From Winogradskyella costae (GTDB lineage Bacteria; Bacteroidota; Bacteroidia; Flavobacteriales; Flavobacteriaceae), in contig NZ_JABFDK010000008.1 in NCBI RefSeq assembly GCF_013403865.1, positions 124,001 to 188,000 on the forward strand: a DNA stretch of 64,000 bases, in the 5' to 3' direction. A program made the translations under genes and the position numbers. The first letter of the stretch is position 1. The number at the start of each line of letters is the position of its first letter. Positions 26,487 through 36,250 of the stretch are shown in pieces. The notes beneath the pieces were generated by a model, which ran no database searches, was not told the DNA's origin, and saw nothing but the letters and a program-made list of their open reading frames with translations.

Positions 26487-27932
26487 TTATTCTAATCGTT
26501 TTTTTAATGCTGAAAGAATCTCCGTATAAACCAAATCGCCATAATGTGCGTCTTCCACTCCAAAATCAATATTTGGATTATCATTAATTTCTATGACCAT
26601 CAATTTGCCATCTACAACTTTAATATCAATGCCGTAAAGGCCAAGTCCCATTAATTTTGCAGATTTTAATGCGATATCAATCACGTTTTTTGGTACGTCT
26701 TCTATGGGTAAACAATCGGCATCTCCATCTTGGTCGTTTTTATCAGTTGCTTTCCAGTTGTAAATTTGCCAGTGACCTTTCGCCATATAGTACTTACAGG
26801 CATAAAATGGTTTATTGTCAATGATGCCAATGCGCCAATCGTAATCTGAAGGACAAAATTCTTGAGCAATGATTAAATCAGACTCTTTCAACATTTCGGT
26901 AACTAAAGCATTGTATTCTTCTTTAGTTTTTGCTTTTTTTACTCCAAAAGAAAATGTAGAGTCTGGGGCTTTTAATACACAAGGTAGGCCAGTTTGTTCT
27001 AGTACAGAGTTACGATTGTTACTATGTACAATAACAGTTTTTGGTGTACTAATGTTGGCATTATTCATAGCTTCTGCCATGTACACTTTATTACAGCATT
27101 TTAAAATAGCATCAGGATAATCAATTATCGCAATACCTTCTTGTTGAGCTTTCCTAGCAAAGGTGTAGGCTTCATTATTTACTTCGGTACTTTGTCTTAA
27201 AAACAGCGCATCAAAGGATGAGAGTCGCGATAAATCTTTAGGCTCAATAATTTCAGCATAGATATTCATCTTCTCAGCAATTTCTATAAACTTTTTTAAT
27301 GCTTTCGTATTGCTAGGGGGAGCAGGGTCATTTGGATTTACTAAAATGGCCAGATCAAAATCGTGATTAGCGATCTTTGCCGTATCATAGCGTTTTTTTG
27401 CAAAATACTGGTTCGCAAATTCACGAACACTCGGCACGTGTTCTCCTGGAATTTCAGCTTCAGAAATCGCCTTAATACTTTGAATGTTCCATTTGGTGGT
27501 ATGATTAAAATTTACGCGCAAAAATGGAACCTGGAAGTGCTTGTAAAAAAGAGCGCTCAGGTTTTTGTATTTCTGTGCAACATTTTGCCCAAAATAAATA
27601 CTTAAAGTAAAATCTTGCGACTTAATGTTTTTTAAGCTTTGTTGAATAACATCATCAAACTCATCAGAAACAATTCTAACTAGTTTTAAAGCTTTAAGAT
27701 CTACAATGTTTTTTGTGGTTGGAATTGGTAAGTGACCTCTAGCTTCTGCCAAAAGTGATACGTAATAGCCTTTAGATTGGTATGAGTAGTCCTTGCATAA
27801 ATTGAAAATTCGTGCATTTTTTAATAAGGAATACTTAGGATTTGTAAGATAATCTTGAGAGGAAATTACGGTTATATTATCAATTGAAAAGTTCCATTTT
27901 TCAGGTTGATTAACAACAATGTATTTGTTCAT
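26487..27932 (-). CDS. RimK-like ATP-grasp ligase with N-terminal extension
   Basis: 481 residues. Residues 1-200 are the RimK-associated N-terminal domain (YYVSLLAEARGHLPIPTTKNI). The rest is an ATP-grasp fold: SVREFANQYFAKKRYD, PCVLKAPDSTFSFGVKK, IIAQEFCPSDYDWRIGIIDNKPFYACKYYMAKGHW, and the metal-binding LMVIEINDNPNID. Such enzymes form amide bonds through acyl phosphates. It is the first gene of a three-gene operon with GCS2-like and amidohydrolase genes. A TAATTTTG box (minus strand, 27964-27971) lies 31 bp upstream. Substrates are unknown. Confidence 0.85.
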   Translation of the reverse strand: MNKYIVVNQPEKWNFSIDNITVISSQDYLTNPKYSLLKNARIFNLCKDYSYQSKGYYVSLLAEARGHLPIPTTKNIVDLKALKLVRIVSDEFDDVIQQSLKNIKSQDFTLSIYFGQNVAQKYKNLSALFYKHFQVPFLRVNFNHTTKWNIQSIKAISEAEIPGEHVPSVREFANQYFAKKRYDTAKIANHDFDLAILVNPNDPAPPSNTKALKKFIEIAEKMNIYAEIIEPKDLSRLSSFDALFLRQSTEVNNEAYTFARKAQQEGIAIIDYPDAILKCCNKVYMAEAMNNANISTPKTVIVHSNNRNSVLEQTGLPCVLKAPDSTFSFGVKKAKTKEEYNALVTEMLKESDLIIAQEFCPSDYDWRIGIIDNKPFYACKYYMAKGHWQIYNWKATDKNDQDGDADCLPIEDVPKNVIDIALKSAKLMGLGLYGIDIKVVDGKLMVIEINDNPNIDFGVEDAHYGDLVYTEILSALKKRLE

Positions 27933-28388
27933 TTAGAGCGCATTACGCTATTATAATTTTAAGCAAAATTATACTATTTTTTGATTGGTTTTACGCAGGG
28001 TTGAAAATATTTTTTTGTTTTGTTAGGTGCTTTATTTAGCCGTCTTATAGATGATTAGTTACGTGGTTAAGCAATTGATTTACCAAACAAATCAGAGATA
28101 TAAAATTCTAGTAAAATTTGATGTGTAAGTTCTATCTGGCTATCGTTATAAAAAGTATTAACCTTAGTTATTTTCATTTGCAATTCGTTCAATTCGTTTG
28201 TGATTGTCTTCTAAATTCTATGTATTGCTCAATTGTACCTAAACCTATAGGTACGCGTCTTTTGTTATTTTTGCAGGTTAAATCATTGATGCCATATTGT
28301 ATGTTTTCAATTTAGCATCCCAACTGAATTGTTTGTGGTAAGTTTGCTTTCTGCTGGTTCTATTAATACCCGGTCAGCATAGCATAGT
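27933..28388. other. Intergenic region, possible small gene remnant on the minus strand
   Basis: 456 bp without a convincing gene. On the minus strand, 28290-28189 reads INDLTCKNNKRRVPIGLGTIEQYIEFRRQ and then stops, with no start codon and a stop not far upstream. It looks protein-like and could be a gene scrap; I do not recognise the family. A further minus-strand stretch from ATG near 28180 gives a 36-residue frame ending DLFGKSIA. GTACCTA / TAGGTAC (28235-28254) is a small hairpin inside it. The RimK-operon promoter lies at its left end. Confidence 0.4.
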
Positions 28389-30146
28389 CTATTTTATACG
28401 ATAAATAGGATATTGTAAATGTGCTTTTTCATAATTCTTACTTTGCTTATGCAGCCAATCTAACTGTGCATACCAACTATTAGCAAAATCTTCATCATAG
28501 CTGATTTTTATATTGTATTCTATTTCTAGTTTTGGGTTATTCTTTAAAAGTTGTTCGGCTTTATCTTCCCAAACATAAGGCGAAAAGCCTTCTTTTTGTT
28601 GCAGAACTGTATCAAAGAAATTCCAATTAAAAAAGGAATCAGGTGCAGAAGGTTCTAATGTTTCTAATAGGTATCTTATAGCTTTTTGGTCTGTAGAAAT
28701 GAGATAATCTCCTTTGCGGAATTTTACCTTTTCATTTGAAGTATTTACGTTTGTATTATAATGTGAATAATGACCTTCATATGGAGAGGTGCGAGTTTCA
28801 TAGCTTCCAATTTTATAAGATTCAACAGTTAATATAGTATCATTTTTAAATTGTGTGAATACGATGTTGTTTAGCTTTAATAAATCTATGACGTTATGCC
28901 AACCTTGCGGAATAATGTAAGCTGTAGGAATGGTGATTGAGTCAGTTGCTTTAAAATAATTATGATATATCACATCTTTAGTAAATGGTTTAGATCTATC
29001 ATATTTTAAACGTTTTGCACCAGTAAATTCACTTGGAATCATTTCTCCTTCATAACCTTTAAATTTTAGAGTAGAGCTTAGGCTTGTATCTATAGCCCAA
29101 GTTAAAGAATAGCTGTCACCTGCTGTCCATAATTTAGTTTGTTCGTTTCGGAGTTTTGCAATTTTATCACCCTGTTCTTCTGTGATTTCGATCATGCTTT
29201 TCATTAATTCGTAAGTACCTTCTACACGTTGCTTATATGGTTTTAACATGTGTGTTTCTATCATCATACCAAGAGTATTAAACAACGTTGTGAACCCTGT
29301 GCTATATCTTGGGGTATCTAAAAACTGAGTAAATCCTGAATCTGGTGTGCGGTTAAACACATTTACATAAGGTGTGATGTCCCAAGATTTTTCTTCAAGT
29401 TTTTGTTCTAATGAAGGCCTCATCTGAGTGTGTATAAAATCGCCTAATGGTCCCCCTAATTTATTATGTTGGGTAAATAAGTGTGTTAGGGTGTATTGAT
29501 AATCAGCTCCATTGCTCACGTGGTTGTCTATAAAAATATCTGGCTGTACTAAATGGAATATCTTGATAAAAGCTTTGGCGTTTTTGGTATCGGCTTTAAT
29601 AAAATCTCGATTCAAATCATAATTTCTAGCGTTACCTCTAAAGCCATACGCTTTTGGTCCATTTTGATTGGTTCGAGATGTAGAATTTCTATTTAAGCTG
29701 CCGCCAATATTATATATTGGGATGGTAACCACAATTGTGTTTTTGGGAGCATCTATTTTTCCTTGAACAACATCTCTAAATAACATCATTGTTGCATCAA
29801 TACCATCTGATTCTCCTGGGTGAATACCATTATTAACTAATAAAATTCTATTTGTTTGTCTAAGTGTTTCAAAGTCATCACCAGAAGCTTTCATGTTTAA
29901 GGTTACTATATGTAACGGTTTACCCGAATCTGTTTCTCCAATTTCTTGGACTGAAATTTCAGGATAACTATCAGCTAAGTCTTGGTAATAATTTATAGTT
30001 TCAGTATAGGTGGCAGTTTCAAAACCGTCGCTTTTTTCGAAAACTGTGGTGAAATCTATTTCAACAGATTTTTTTTCTGAATCCTGTTTTTCGATTTTTT
30101 TATTACAAGCAACTAACAATAAGGCTAATACTAGTAGTTTTTTCAT
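28389..30146 (-). CDS. M14-family zinc carboxypeptidase lipoprotein
   Basis: 585 residues. The start MKKLLVLALLLVACNKK is a lipoprotein signal. Residues about 45-330 form the M14 domain, with zinc ligands in NNGIHPGESDGIDATMM (His and Glu) and DIFIDNHVSNGAD (His), and the catalytic glutamate in MMIETHMLKPY. The remaining 250 residues are an accessory beta-rich region found in Bacteroidota relatives. It probably trims peptides in the periplasm or at the surface. It stands alone, divergent from the small gene at 30186. Confidence 0.85.
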   Translation of the reverse strand: MKKLLVLALLLVACNKKIEKQDSEKKSVEIDFTTVFEKSDGFETATYTETINYYQDLADSYPEISVQEIGETDSGKPLHIVTLNMKASGDDFETLRQTNRILLVNNGIHPGESDGIDATMMLFRDVVQGKIDAPKNTIVVTIPIYNIGGSLNRNSTSRTNQNGPKAYGFRGNARNYDLNRDFIKADTKNAKAFIKIFHLVQPDIFIDNHVSNGADYQYTLTHLFTQHNKLGGPLGDFIHTQMRPSLEQKLEEKSWDITPYVNVFNRTPDSGFTQFLDTPRYSTGFTTLFNTLGMMIETHMLKPYKQRVEGTYELMKSMIEITEEQGDKIAKLRNEQTKLWTAGDSYSLTWAIDTSLSSTLKFKGYEGEMIPSEFTGAKRLKYDRSKPFTKDVIYHNYFKATDSITIPTAYIIPQGWHNVIDLLKLNNIVFTQFKNDTILTVESYKIGSYETRTSPYEGHYSHYNTNVNTSNEKVKFRKGDYLISTDQKAIRYLLETLEPSAPDSFFNWNFFDTVLQQKEGFSPYVWEDKAEQLLKNNPKLEIEYNIKISYDEDFANSWYAQLDWLHKQSKNYEKAHLQYPIYRIK

Positions 30147-30185
30147 GGTCTAGAAGTTTGGTTAAAATTACTTATATTTATTAAC

Positions 30186-30554
30186 ATGAAAACATATAAA
30201 CTTAGCTTTGGTACAATAACCGTTATTAAAGCTAATCTTGCTGAGGTTGTTATATATGATGGTATCGTAATGGATATGAAAATGATAGACGAATACCATA
30301 GATTTCTAACTGAAAAATTAGAAGCTCCGTTTTCTTTATTAATTAATAAAAAATTTTCTTACACCTATACTTTTGATGCTCAGAAATCCATTGTTAATAT
30401 TGATGGAGTAAAAGCGATGGCAGTGGTAACACACGCCTATGTGTCTAAATTAGCAACAGATATTTTAATAAATATAAATAGGGATAATGATTGGAATATT
30501 AAGATGTTTAATACGCGTGAAGATGCTCTTGATTGGCTAGAAAATGATGACTGA
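30186..30554 (+). CDS. Hypothetical STAS-like protein
   Basis: 122 residues, no signal peptide. The beta-alpha pattern (TVIKANLAEVVIYDGIVMDMKMIDEYHRFL...VKAMAVVTHAYVSKLATDILIN) and the end TREDALDWLEND resemble small SpoIIAA/STAS-like flavobacterial proteins, which end in a similar EEALxWL motif. The function is unknown. It sits between the M14 peptidase and ctlX. Confidence 0.55.
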   Translation: MKTYKLSFGTITVIKANLAEVVIYDGIVMDMKMIDEYHRFLTEKLEAPFSLLINKKFSYTYTFDAQKSIVNIDGVKAMAVVTHAYVSKLATDILININRDNDWNIKMFNTREDALDWLENDD

Positions 30555-30584
30555 CTTTATAGCTACTTTGCCATAAAAAAATAA

Positions 30585-30592
30585 TAACTTTG
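30585..30592 (+). promoter_or_regulatory. Predicted -7 promoter box of ctlX (TAACTTTG)
   Basis: A full TAnnTTTG match lies 31 bp before the ctlX ATG, in the short gap after the STAS-like gene. A TTTG at 30567 lies 14 bp upstream, closer than a normal -33 element. Confidence 0.5.
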
Positions 30593-30623
30593 CATTTCAT
30601 TTTACCATTTTATTCGCAAATAA

Positions 30624-31556
30624 ATGCAACAAACTACCAATACCGTTTTGATGATTCGTCCTGTAAATTTTAGGATGAACGAGCAAACAGCTGTCAATAA
30701 TTATTTTCAGGAAGATTTAGATATAAGAAATGCAGAGATCAATGCAAAAGCACAAGAAGAATTCGATGCTTTTGTACAAAAACTGAAAGCGGTCGGTATC
30801 AATGTCATTGTTGAAGAGGATGATAAAGTAAATGACACTCCAGATTCAGTTTTTCCAAATAATTGGGTGAGTTTTCATGCTAATGGGGACGTCGCAAAAT
30901 ATCCGATGTTTGCAGAGAATAGAAGACGTGAGCGTAGAGATGAAATTTTTATTAGACTTGAGGACGAAGGATTTAAAATTGAAAATATCATTGATTATAC
31001 ATCAGCGGAGCATGAAGGGATCTTTTTAGAAGGTACAGGAAGTGTTATTTTAGATCGCGTTCATAGAAAGGCATATTGTGCATTGTCTCCGAGAGCTGAC
31101 GAAGATTTATTTATAGAGTTTTGTGAAGATTTTGAATATAGTCCTGTAATTTTTACAGCATTTCAAACCGTAAAAGAAAAACGCTTACCGATCTATCATA
31201 CTAACGTAATGATGTGTATTGCTCAAAACTTCGCAGTAATTTGCTTAGATAGTATTGATGATAAAAAAGAGCGTAAAAGCGTTGTAAAGCATTTAAGGCA
31301 AGATGGTAAAGAAATAATTTCGATTACTGAAAAGCAGATGCATCATTTTGCAGGTAATATGTTGCAATTGCGAGGCAATGATGGCCAGGTTTATTTAATT
31401 ATGAGCGAGGCTGCACACAAGAGCTTAACACCAAATCAGGTTACAAGTATTGAGAAGCATGGTCCTATTATTTCGAGTTCGTTAGAGACTATAGAAACAT
31501 GTGGAGGTGGAAGTGCTCGTTGTATGATCGCTGAGGTGTTCTTACCAAAAGCCTAA
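30624..31556 (+). CDS. ctlX: Citrulline/arginine hydrolase CtlX-like protein
   Basis: 310 residues of the pentein (guanidino-group modifying) fold: VLMIRPVNFRMNEQTAVNNYFQ, DTPDSVFPNNWVSFHANG, IFLEGTGSVILDRVHRKAYCALSPRAD, the catalytic histidine area RLPIYHTNVMMCIAQNFAVICLD and the nucleophile cysteine in ETCGGGSARCMIAEVFLPKA. This pattern matches CtlX, a citrulline ureidase described in Francisella. Whether it acts on citrulline here is inferred. It starts 69 bp after the STAS-like gene. Confidence 0.85.
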   Translation: MQQTTNTVLMIRPVNFRMNEQTAVNNYFQEDLDIRNAEINAKAQEEFDAFVQKLKAVGINVIVEEDDKVNDTPDSVFPNNWVSFHANGDVAKYPMFAENRRRERRDEIFIRLEDEGFKIENIIDYTSAEHEGIFLEGTGSVILDRVHRKAYCALSPRADEDLFIEFCEDFEYSPVIFTAFQTVKEKRLPIYHTNVMMCIAQNFAVICLDSIDDKKERKSVVKHLRQDGKEIISITEKQMHHFAGNMLQLRGNDGQVYLIMSEAAHKSLTPNQVTSIEKHGPIISSSLETIETCGGGSARCMIAEVFLPKA

Positions 31557-31626
31557 GGCACACTAGTTTTTGGTTTTGGGTATTCTAATTTAGGTTGTAA
31601 CAAATTAGAATATTGTATTGTTTAAA

Positions 31627-33675
31627 CTAAGCTTTCGATCTTAACCTAGGTAATTCAACAAAGAATTTACTTCCAACATTCTCGGTACTCTCTACCCAGA
31701 TTCTGCCGTCATTTAATTCTACTAAATCTTTAGCGATAGATAACCCTAAACCTGTTCCTTTTTCATTTTTAGTACCAGCAGTTGTAAAGTTTTTATGCGC
31801 AGCAAATAGCTTGTCTAGGTTGCTTTTAGGAATACCAACACCTGTGTCTTCAATGCAAATTAAAGATTTGCCATTGGCATTAATATTAGAAATAGTAATT
31901 ACATCACCTGTTCTGCTAAATTTCACAGCATTTGTAATTAAATTCTGAATCACAATTTCTACCATGCTACGATCAGCATAAATAAAATCATTCTGAGATT
32001 CATCTATTAGAACAATGTGTTTATCTTCAACTTTTTGTTCAACTAAGGCTATTTTATTATGAAATACTTCTTGAATATTAAATAGCTCAGGTTTTGGTTC
32101 TAAATTCTGCATTTGCGATTTAGACCAGTTTAATAAATTAAATAAAAGTGATGATGCGTTATTTGCATTTTCACTTAGCTCAGGAATCAATTCATAGAAT
32201 TCATCTTTAGAAATACTATCTTCATTTAATAGATCTAAGAAAGCTTTAATTGAAGAGATTGAATCTTTTAAGTCGTGGGAAACAATAGAAAATAGTTTGT
32301 CTTTAACTTGGTTAACTTCCTCTAAATGATGTGTTTGCTCTAGGATGGCTTCTGTTCTTAATTTCTCTTCCGATAAGATGTCTTTTTGTTTTTCTAAGGC
32401 GTCTTTATGAGCTTTAGTTTTTAACAGACTATAGATTAAAAGGCTTAATAATAAGGCAAATGCAGCTATACTACCATATATAAGAATAGGATTATTAATC
32501 GACGTTGATACGGCAGTTTCTGGTTCTTTAACTGAACTATCATTCTCAACAGTGTTGTTGTTAATGATGTCTAAAGGATCTAAATTAGTTGGAAATACAG
32601 GTTGATCTATTTTAGAAAGAGAGTCTTTTAAGTAATAAAATTTATTTTGCCAATAGAAGGCTGTTTGGTAATATCCTCTCGTGGAGTCTAAAACAATATG
32701 AAGTTTATAATTTTTTAAAAGCTCAGTTTTATTATTTGTTTTCTGTGCAATAGAATAAGCTTCGTCTAGTTGATATTGAGCCTGTTTTAAGTTCTTATTT
32801 TGAAGACTTAGATTCCCCATCGCATTTAGGGCTCTTAAAATACCTTCATTATTCTTTTGTTCTCTGTTGTACTTTAATCCATCTACTAAGTATTCTGAAG
32901 CTTTATCATATTCATTAAAGCGTAAATATTCACTACCCAATTTAGGAAGTATTTCACCTCGCAGAATTTGGTCTGTTTTTGGATTTAGTATATCTAATGT
33001 TTTTTCATAATATTCTATAGCCTTGCGATGTTCTTTCAATTCTGAATAAAGTCCGGCAATATTTTTAGTAGAGATTTTAATACCTTCTTTGTCTTTAATT
33101 TCTTTGCGGACTTCTAAGGCTTTAAAATTATACTCTATGGCTTTGTCAATTTGATTGGTTTTATAATAAGCTTTAGCAAGATTATTATATGCTGAGCTTA
33201 ATTCTTCTTTTAAATATCTCTTTTCAAAAATATCTATTGCGGATAATGAATTTTGTAAACCAACCTTATAGTTGCCTCTCTTTATTTCAATAAGACCAAT
33301 ACTGTTGCTTACTTTAGCAACACCGAGAGTATCACTTATTTTTAAATATAAATTTCTAGATTTTATATAGTTGTCAATAGCATTAAAGTAGTCATTACGT
33401 TCTGTAAAGATTAACGCTCTAAAGTAATTACTTTCTGCCTTTCCTTTAATATAATTTAGTTCATCAGAAAGTTTTGAGGTTTGATTAATATAAAGTAAAG
33501 CTTTATCATAATTTTTATTCTCATAAAGCTCATTAATGAGCACAAGAGACATATCCACTTTCGTAGAGTCTGGGTTTTTATACGCTACTTTTACTGATAG
33601 TTCATCTATTTTTTCAGTCTGAGAAAAGATAGAAAACGATATAAGACAAACAGCTAGTGTCAGTAACTGTTTCAT
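31627..33675 (-). CDS. TPR-containing sensor histidine kinase
   Basis: 682 residues: signal peptide, then about eight tetratricopeptide repeats (residues about 25-365, for example AYYKTNQIDKAIEYNFKALEVR), a membrane helix near 397-418, a coiled-coil stretch, the H-box FSIVSHDLKDSISSIKAFLDLL, and the ATPase domain with N-box LITNAVKFSRTG, G1 IEDTGVGIPKSNLDKLF and G2 GTGLGLSIAKDLVELN. The periplasmic TPRs should sense a ligand or protein. No response regulator is adjacent, so it is an orphan kinase. The only response-regulator gene in this window is the damaged one at 7148; a link between them is not shown. Confidence 0.92.
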   Translation of the reverse strand: MKQLLTLAVCLISFSIFSQTEKIDELSVKVAYKNPDSTKVDMSLVLINELYENKNYDKALLYINQTSKLSDELNYIKGKAESNYFRALIFTERNDYFNAIDNYIKSRNLYLKISDTLGVAKVSNSIGLIEIKRGNYKVGLQNSLSAIDIFEKRYLKEELSSAYNNLAKAYYKTNQIDKAIEYNFKALEVRKEIKDKEGIKISTKNIAGLYSELKEHRKAIEYYEKTLDILNPKTDQILRGEILPKLGSEYLRFNEYDKASEYLVDGLKYNREQKNNEGILRALNAMGNLSLQNKNLKQAQYQLDEAYSIAQKTNNKTELLKNYKLHIVLDSTRGYYQTAFYWQNKFYYLKDSLSKIDQPVFPTNLDPLDIINNNTVENDSSVKEPETAVSTSINNPILIYGSIAAFALLLSLLIYSLLKTKAHKDALEKQKDILSEEKLRTEAILEQTHHLEEVNQVKDKLFSIVSHDLKDSISSIKAFLDLLNEDSISKDEFYELIPELSENANNASSLLFNLLNWSKSQMQNLEPKPELFNIQEVFHNKIALVEQKVEDKHIVLIDESQNDFIYADRSMVEIVIQNLITNAVKFSRTGDVITISNINANGKSLICIEDTGVGIPKSNLDKLFAAHKNFTTAGTKNEKGTGLGLSIAKDLVELNDGRIWVESTENVGSKFFVELPRLRSKA

Positions 33676-34294
33676 CTTAAAATAGCGTTAAAACGAATTG
33701 CGCTGTTTTGGTTTGAAAAACTTTTAGAGAGGGACGAAAAAAGTAAGTTAACACAAAACAATAACAACGTTGTTAATGTTTGATTATTAAACCTCATTAA
33801 TGTTTGGGACATTGATTAATAGCCCTTCAAAAGTGCTATTATGTAAGCAGATATACTAATAATTAGGACTTAATGCCAAAATATTAGTTGAAGTGACAAA
33901 TATAATATTCTCGAAAAAAATGCTTATCGATTAAAGGTAAATTTAACAGTAGTAATGCCATTTTGTCGACGAAATGCATCATTGTGTTAAGGTCTTGTTA
34001 ATTAATGGCTTGTCTTGCGTGTTTCGTATGCGGAAAGGGCTTTTAGAATAATGTCAGACAAGCGTTCGATTTATTAAAAAGCATTATTTGTTAGCGTATT
34101 TTTACTCGAACCAGGATATAAAAGTGGTAATGAGAATGAAAAGTAGATATTCAAAAATTTATTTTAATCAGAAACTTAAGACCAATATAAACGTTTTCCT
34201 ATAGTCTAGATAATTAACTAATAATGTTAATATAGAAACCTAATAAAACTCCTATCTTTGCCAGCGTTTTAAAACACATAAATTAAGCATTATT
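33676..34294. other. Non-coding region between the histidine kinase and argS
   Basis: About 620 bp with no credible ORF in either strand. The left part should carry the kinase promoter (minus strand) and the right end the argS promoter. AT-rich stretches and scattered short repeats are seen, but no strong hairpin with a T-run, and no tRNA shape was found. Confidence 0.6.
34253..34260 (+). promoter_or_regulatory. Predicted -7 promoter box of argS (TATCTTTG)
   Basis: TATCTTTG is a full TAnnTTTG match 34 bp before the argS ATG; a TTA at 34227 lies 23 bp further upstream at the -33 distance. The same octamer precedes queE. Confidence 0.55.
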
Positions 34295-36073
34295 ATGACC
34301 CTTCAAGAGACTTTAGAATTACATGTAAAAGCAGCGATAAAGTCGTTGTTTAAAGCGGAGTTAGAATCAGTAGAATTTCAAGCGACTCGCAAAGAGTTTG
34401 CAGGAGATGTTACAGTTGTGGTATTCCCAATGTTACGTGTTGTAAAGGGAAACCCTGTTGTTATTGGAGAACAAGTAGGTCAGTATTTACTAGATAATGT
34501 AGATTTAGTCAAAGGTTTTAATGTTGTTAAAGGCTTTTTAAATATTGAAATTAATGACTCATATTACATAGATTTCTTCTTGTCTATAAAAGGAAATGAT
34601 TTTTATGGTATTGTAAATCAGAAGGATGATAATGCTGTTATGGTAGAGTATTCTTCGCCAAACACAAATAAACCTTTGCATTTGGGACATGTAAGAAATG
34701 TACTTTTAGGTTATAGTGTAGCGGAAATTTTAAAAGCTTCAGGAAAGAAAGTTTATAAAACTCAAATTATTAACGATAGAGGTATTCATATTTGTAAGAG
34801 TATGTTAGCTTATCAGAAATTTGGTCAAGATGAAGCACCTACAGAAGACTTAAAGGGAGATAAACTTGTTGGGAATTATTATGTAAAGTTTGATCAAGAG
34901 TATAAATTTGAAATTTCAAATTTAATGGCTCAAGGTCAATCAGAAGAAGATGCAAAAAAGAATGCACCCTTATTGTTAGAAGCACAACAAATGTTACTAA
35001 AATGGGAGGCTGGTGATGAAGACGTTGTAGCGCTTTGGAAAAAGATGAATCAATGGGTTTATGATGGTTTCGATGTTACTTATAAAAATATCGGTGTAGA
35101 TTTCGATACATATTACTACGAAAGTAACACTTATTTGCTAGGTAAAGAATTTGTTGCTGAAGGTTTAAAATCGGGCGTTTTTGAACAAGATGCTGATGGT
35201 TCTGTTTGGTGCGATTTAACCGAAGATGGATTAGATAGAAAAATTGTACTTAGAGCAGATGGTACAGCTGTGTATATGACGCAAGATATCGGAACTGCAA
35301 TTCAACGAATTAAAGATTATCCAGATGTTGGTGGTATGGTTTATACCGTGGGTAACGAACAAGATTATCATTTTAAAGTGTTATTCTTAATCTTGAAGAA
35401 GTTAGGTTTCGATTGGGCAAAGAATCTATTCCATTTAAGCTATGGTATGGTAGATTTACCGAGCGGAAAGATGAAGAGTAGAGAAGGAACAGTTGTAGAT
35501 GCTGATGACTTAATAAAAGAAATGGCTGATACGGCCGAAGAAATTTCTAAGGAATTAGGAAAGCTTGAAGAGTATTCGGAAGACGAGAAAAAGGAATTAT
35601 ACAAAACGATTGGTTTAGGGGCTTTGAAATATTACATTTTAAAAGTAGATCCCAAAAAACGAATTTTATTCGATCCAAAAGAATCTATCGATTTTCAAGG
35701 GAATACAGGTCCTTTTATTCAGTATACATATGCTAGAATTCAGTCGATTCTTAGAAAAGCTAATGTAAGTAACAATGAAACGATGAGTACAGTAGAGCTG
35801 TCACTCCATGATAAAGAAAAGCAACTCATTAAGCAATTGGAGCTGTTCCCTGAGATTATTCAAAATGCAGCAGTACAACATAGTCCTGCATTAATTGCAA
35901 ATTATACTTACGATTTAGTAAAAGATTTTAATTCATTTTACCAGAATGTATCTATTCTTGGAGCAGATTCTGACGTAGAAAAGAATTTTAGAGTAGCTTT
36001 ATCCAAAACAGTGAGCCAAACTATAAAAAAGGCATTTAAGGTTTTAGGAATTGAAGTGCCCGAACGTATGTAG
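34295..36073 (+). CDS. argS: Arginine--tRNA ligase
   Basis: 592 residues, class I synthetase. It has an N-terminal additional domain (EFQATRKEFAGDVTVVVFP), the HIGH-type motif in EYSSPNTNKPLHLGHVRNVLLG, the arginine-binding region NDRGIHICKSM, a KMSK-equivalent in GKMKSREGT, and the C-terminal anticodon-binding helical domain ending KVLGIEVPERM. It charges tRNA-Arg. It stands alone with its own promoter. Confidence 0.98.
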   Translation: MTLQETLELHVKAAIKSLFKAELESVEFQATRKEFAGDVTVVVFPMLRVVKGNPVVIGEQVGQYLLDNVDLVKGFNVVKGFLNIEINDSYYIDFFLSIKGNDFYGIVNQKDDNAVMVEYSSPNTNKPLHLGHVRNVLLGYSVAEILKASGKKVYKTQIINDRGIHICKSMLAYQKFGQDEAPTEDLKGDKLVGNYYVKFDQEYKFEISNLMAQGQSEEDAKKNAPLLLEAQQMLLKWEAGDEDVVALWKKMNQWVYDGFDVTYKNIGVDFDTYYYESNTYLLGKEFVAEGLKSGVFEQDADGSVWCDLTEDGLDRKIVLRADGTAVYMTQDIGTAIQRIKDYPDVGGMVYTVGNEQDYHFKVLFLILKKLGFDWAKNLFHLSYGMVDLPSGKMKSREGTVVDADDLIKEMADTAEEISKELGKLEEYSEDEKKELYKTIGLGALKYYILKVDPKKRILFDPKESIDFQGNTGPFIQYTYARIQSILRKANVSNNETMSTVELSLHDKEKQLIKQLELFPEIIQNAAVQHSPALIANYTYDLVKDFNSFYQNVSILGADSDVEKNFRVALSKTVSQTIKKAFKVLGIEVPERM

Positions 36074-36250
36074 ATTTGTAATTTTTGCGATTAACAGTGT
36101 TACTTCTTTTAATTAATTTTGTTGTCAGTTTTAAGAACTGAATACACAACATGATATTTGATATTTGTAATTTAACACATTGAATAGAAGCATATTCTCT
36201 TTTTTTTTGTATTTTAGGTAAGGTTCCAATGTTCATTAAATCTTACTGTT

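Noticed and set aside
28118..28315. 65-residue plus-strand frame
   Set aside because: Its composition is unlike a real protein and the opposite strand reads more protein-like; no start context.
33676..34294. tRNA or small RNA gene in the large gap before argS
   Set aside because: I found no cloverleaf, no CCA-like end and no strong hairpin with a T-run by eye.
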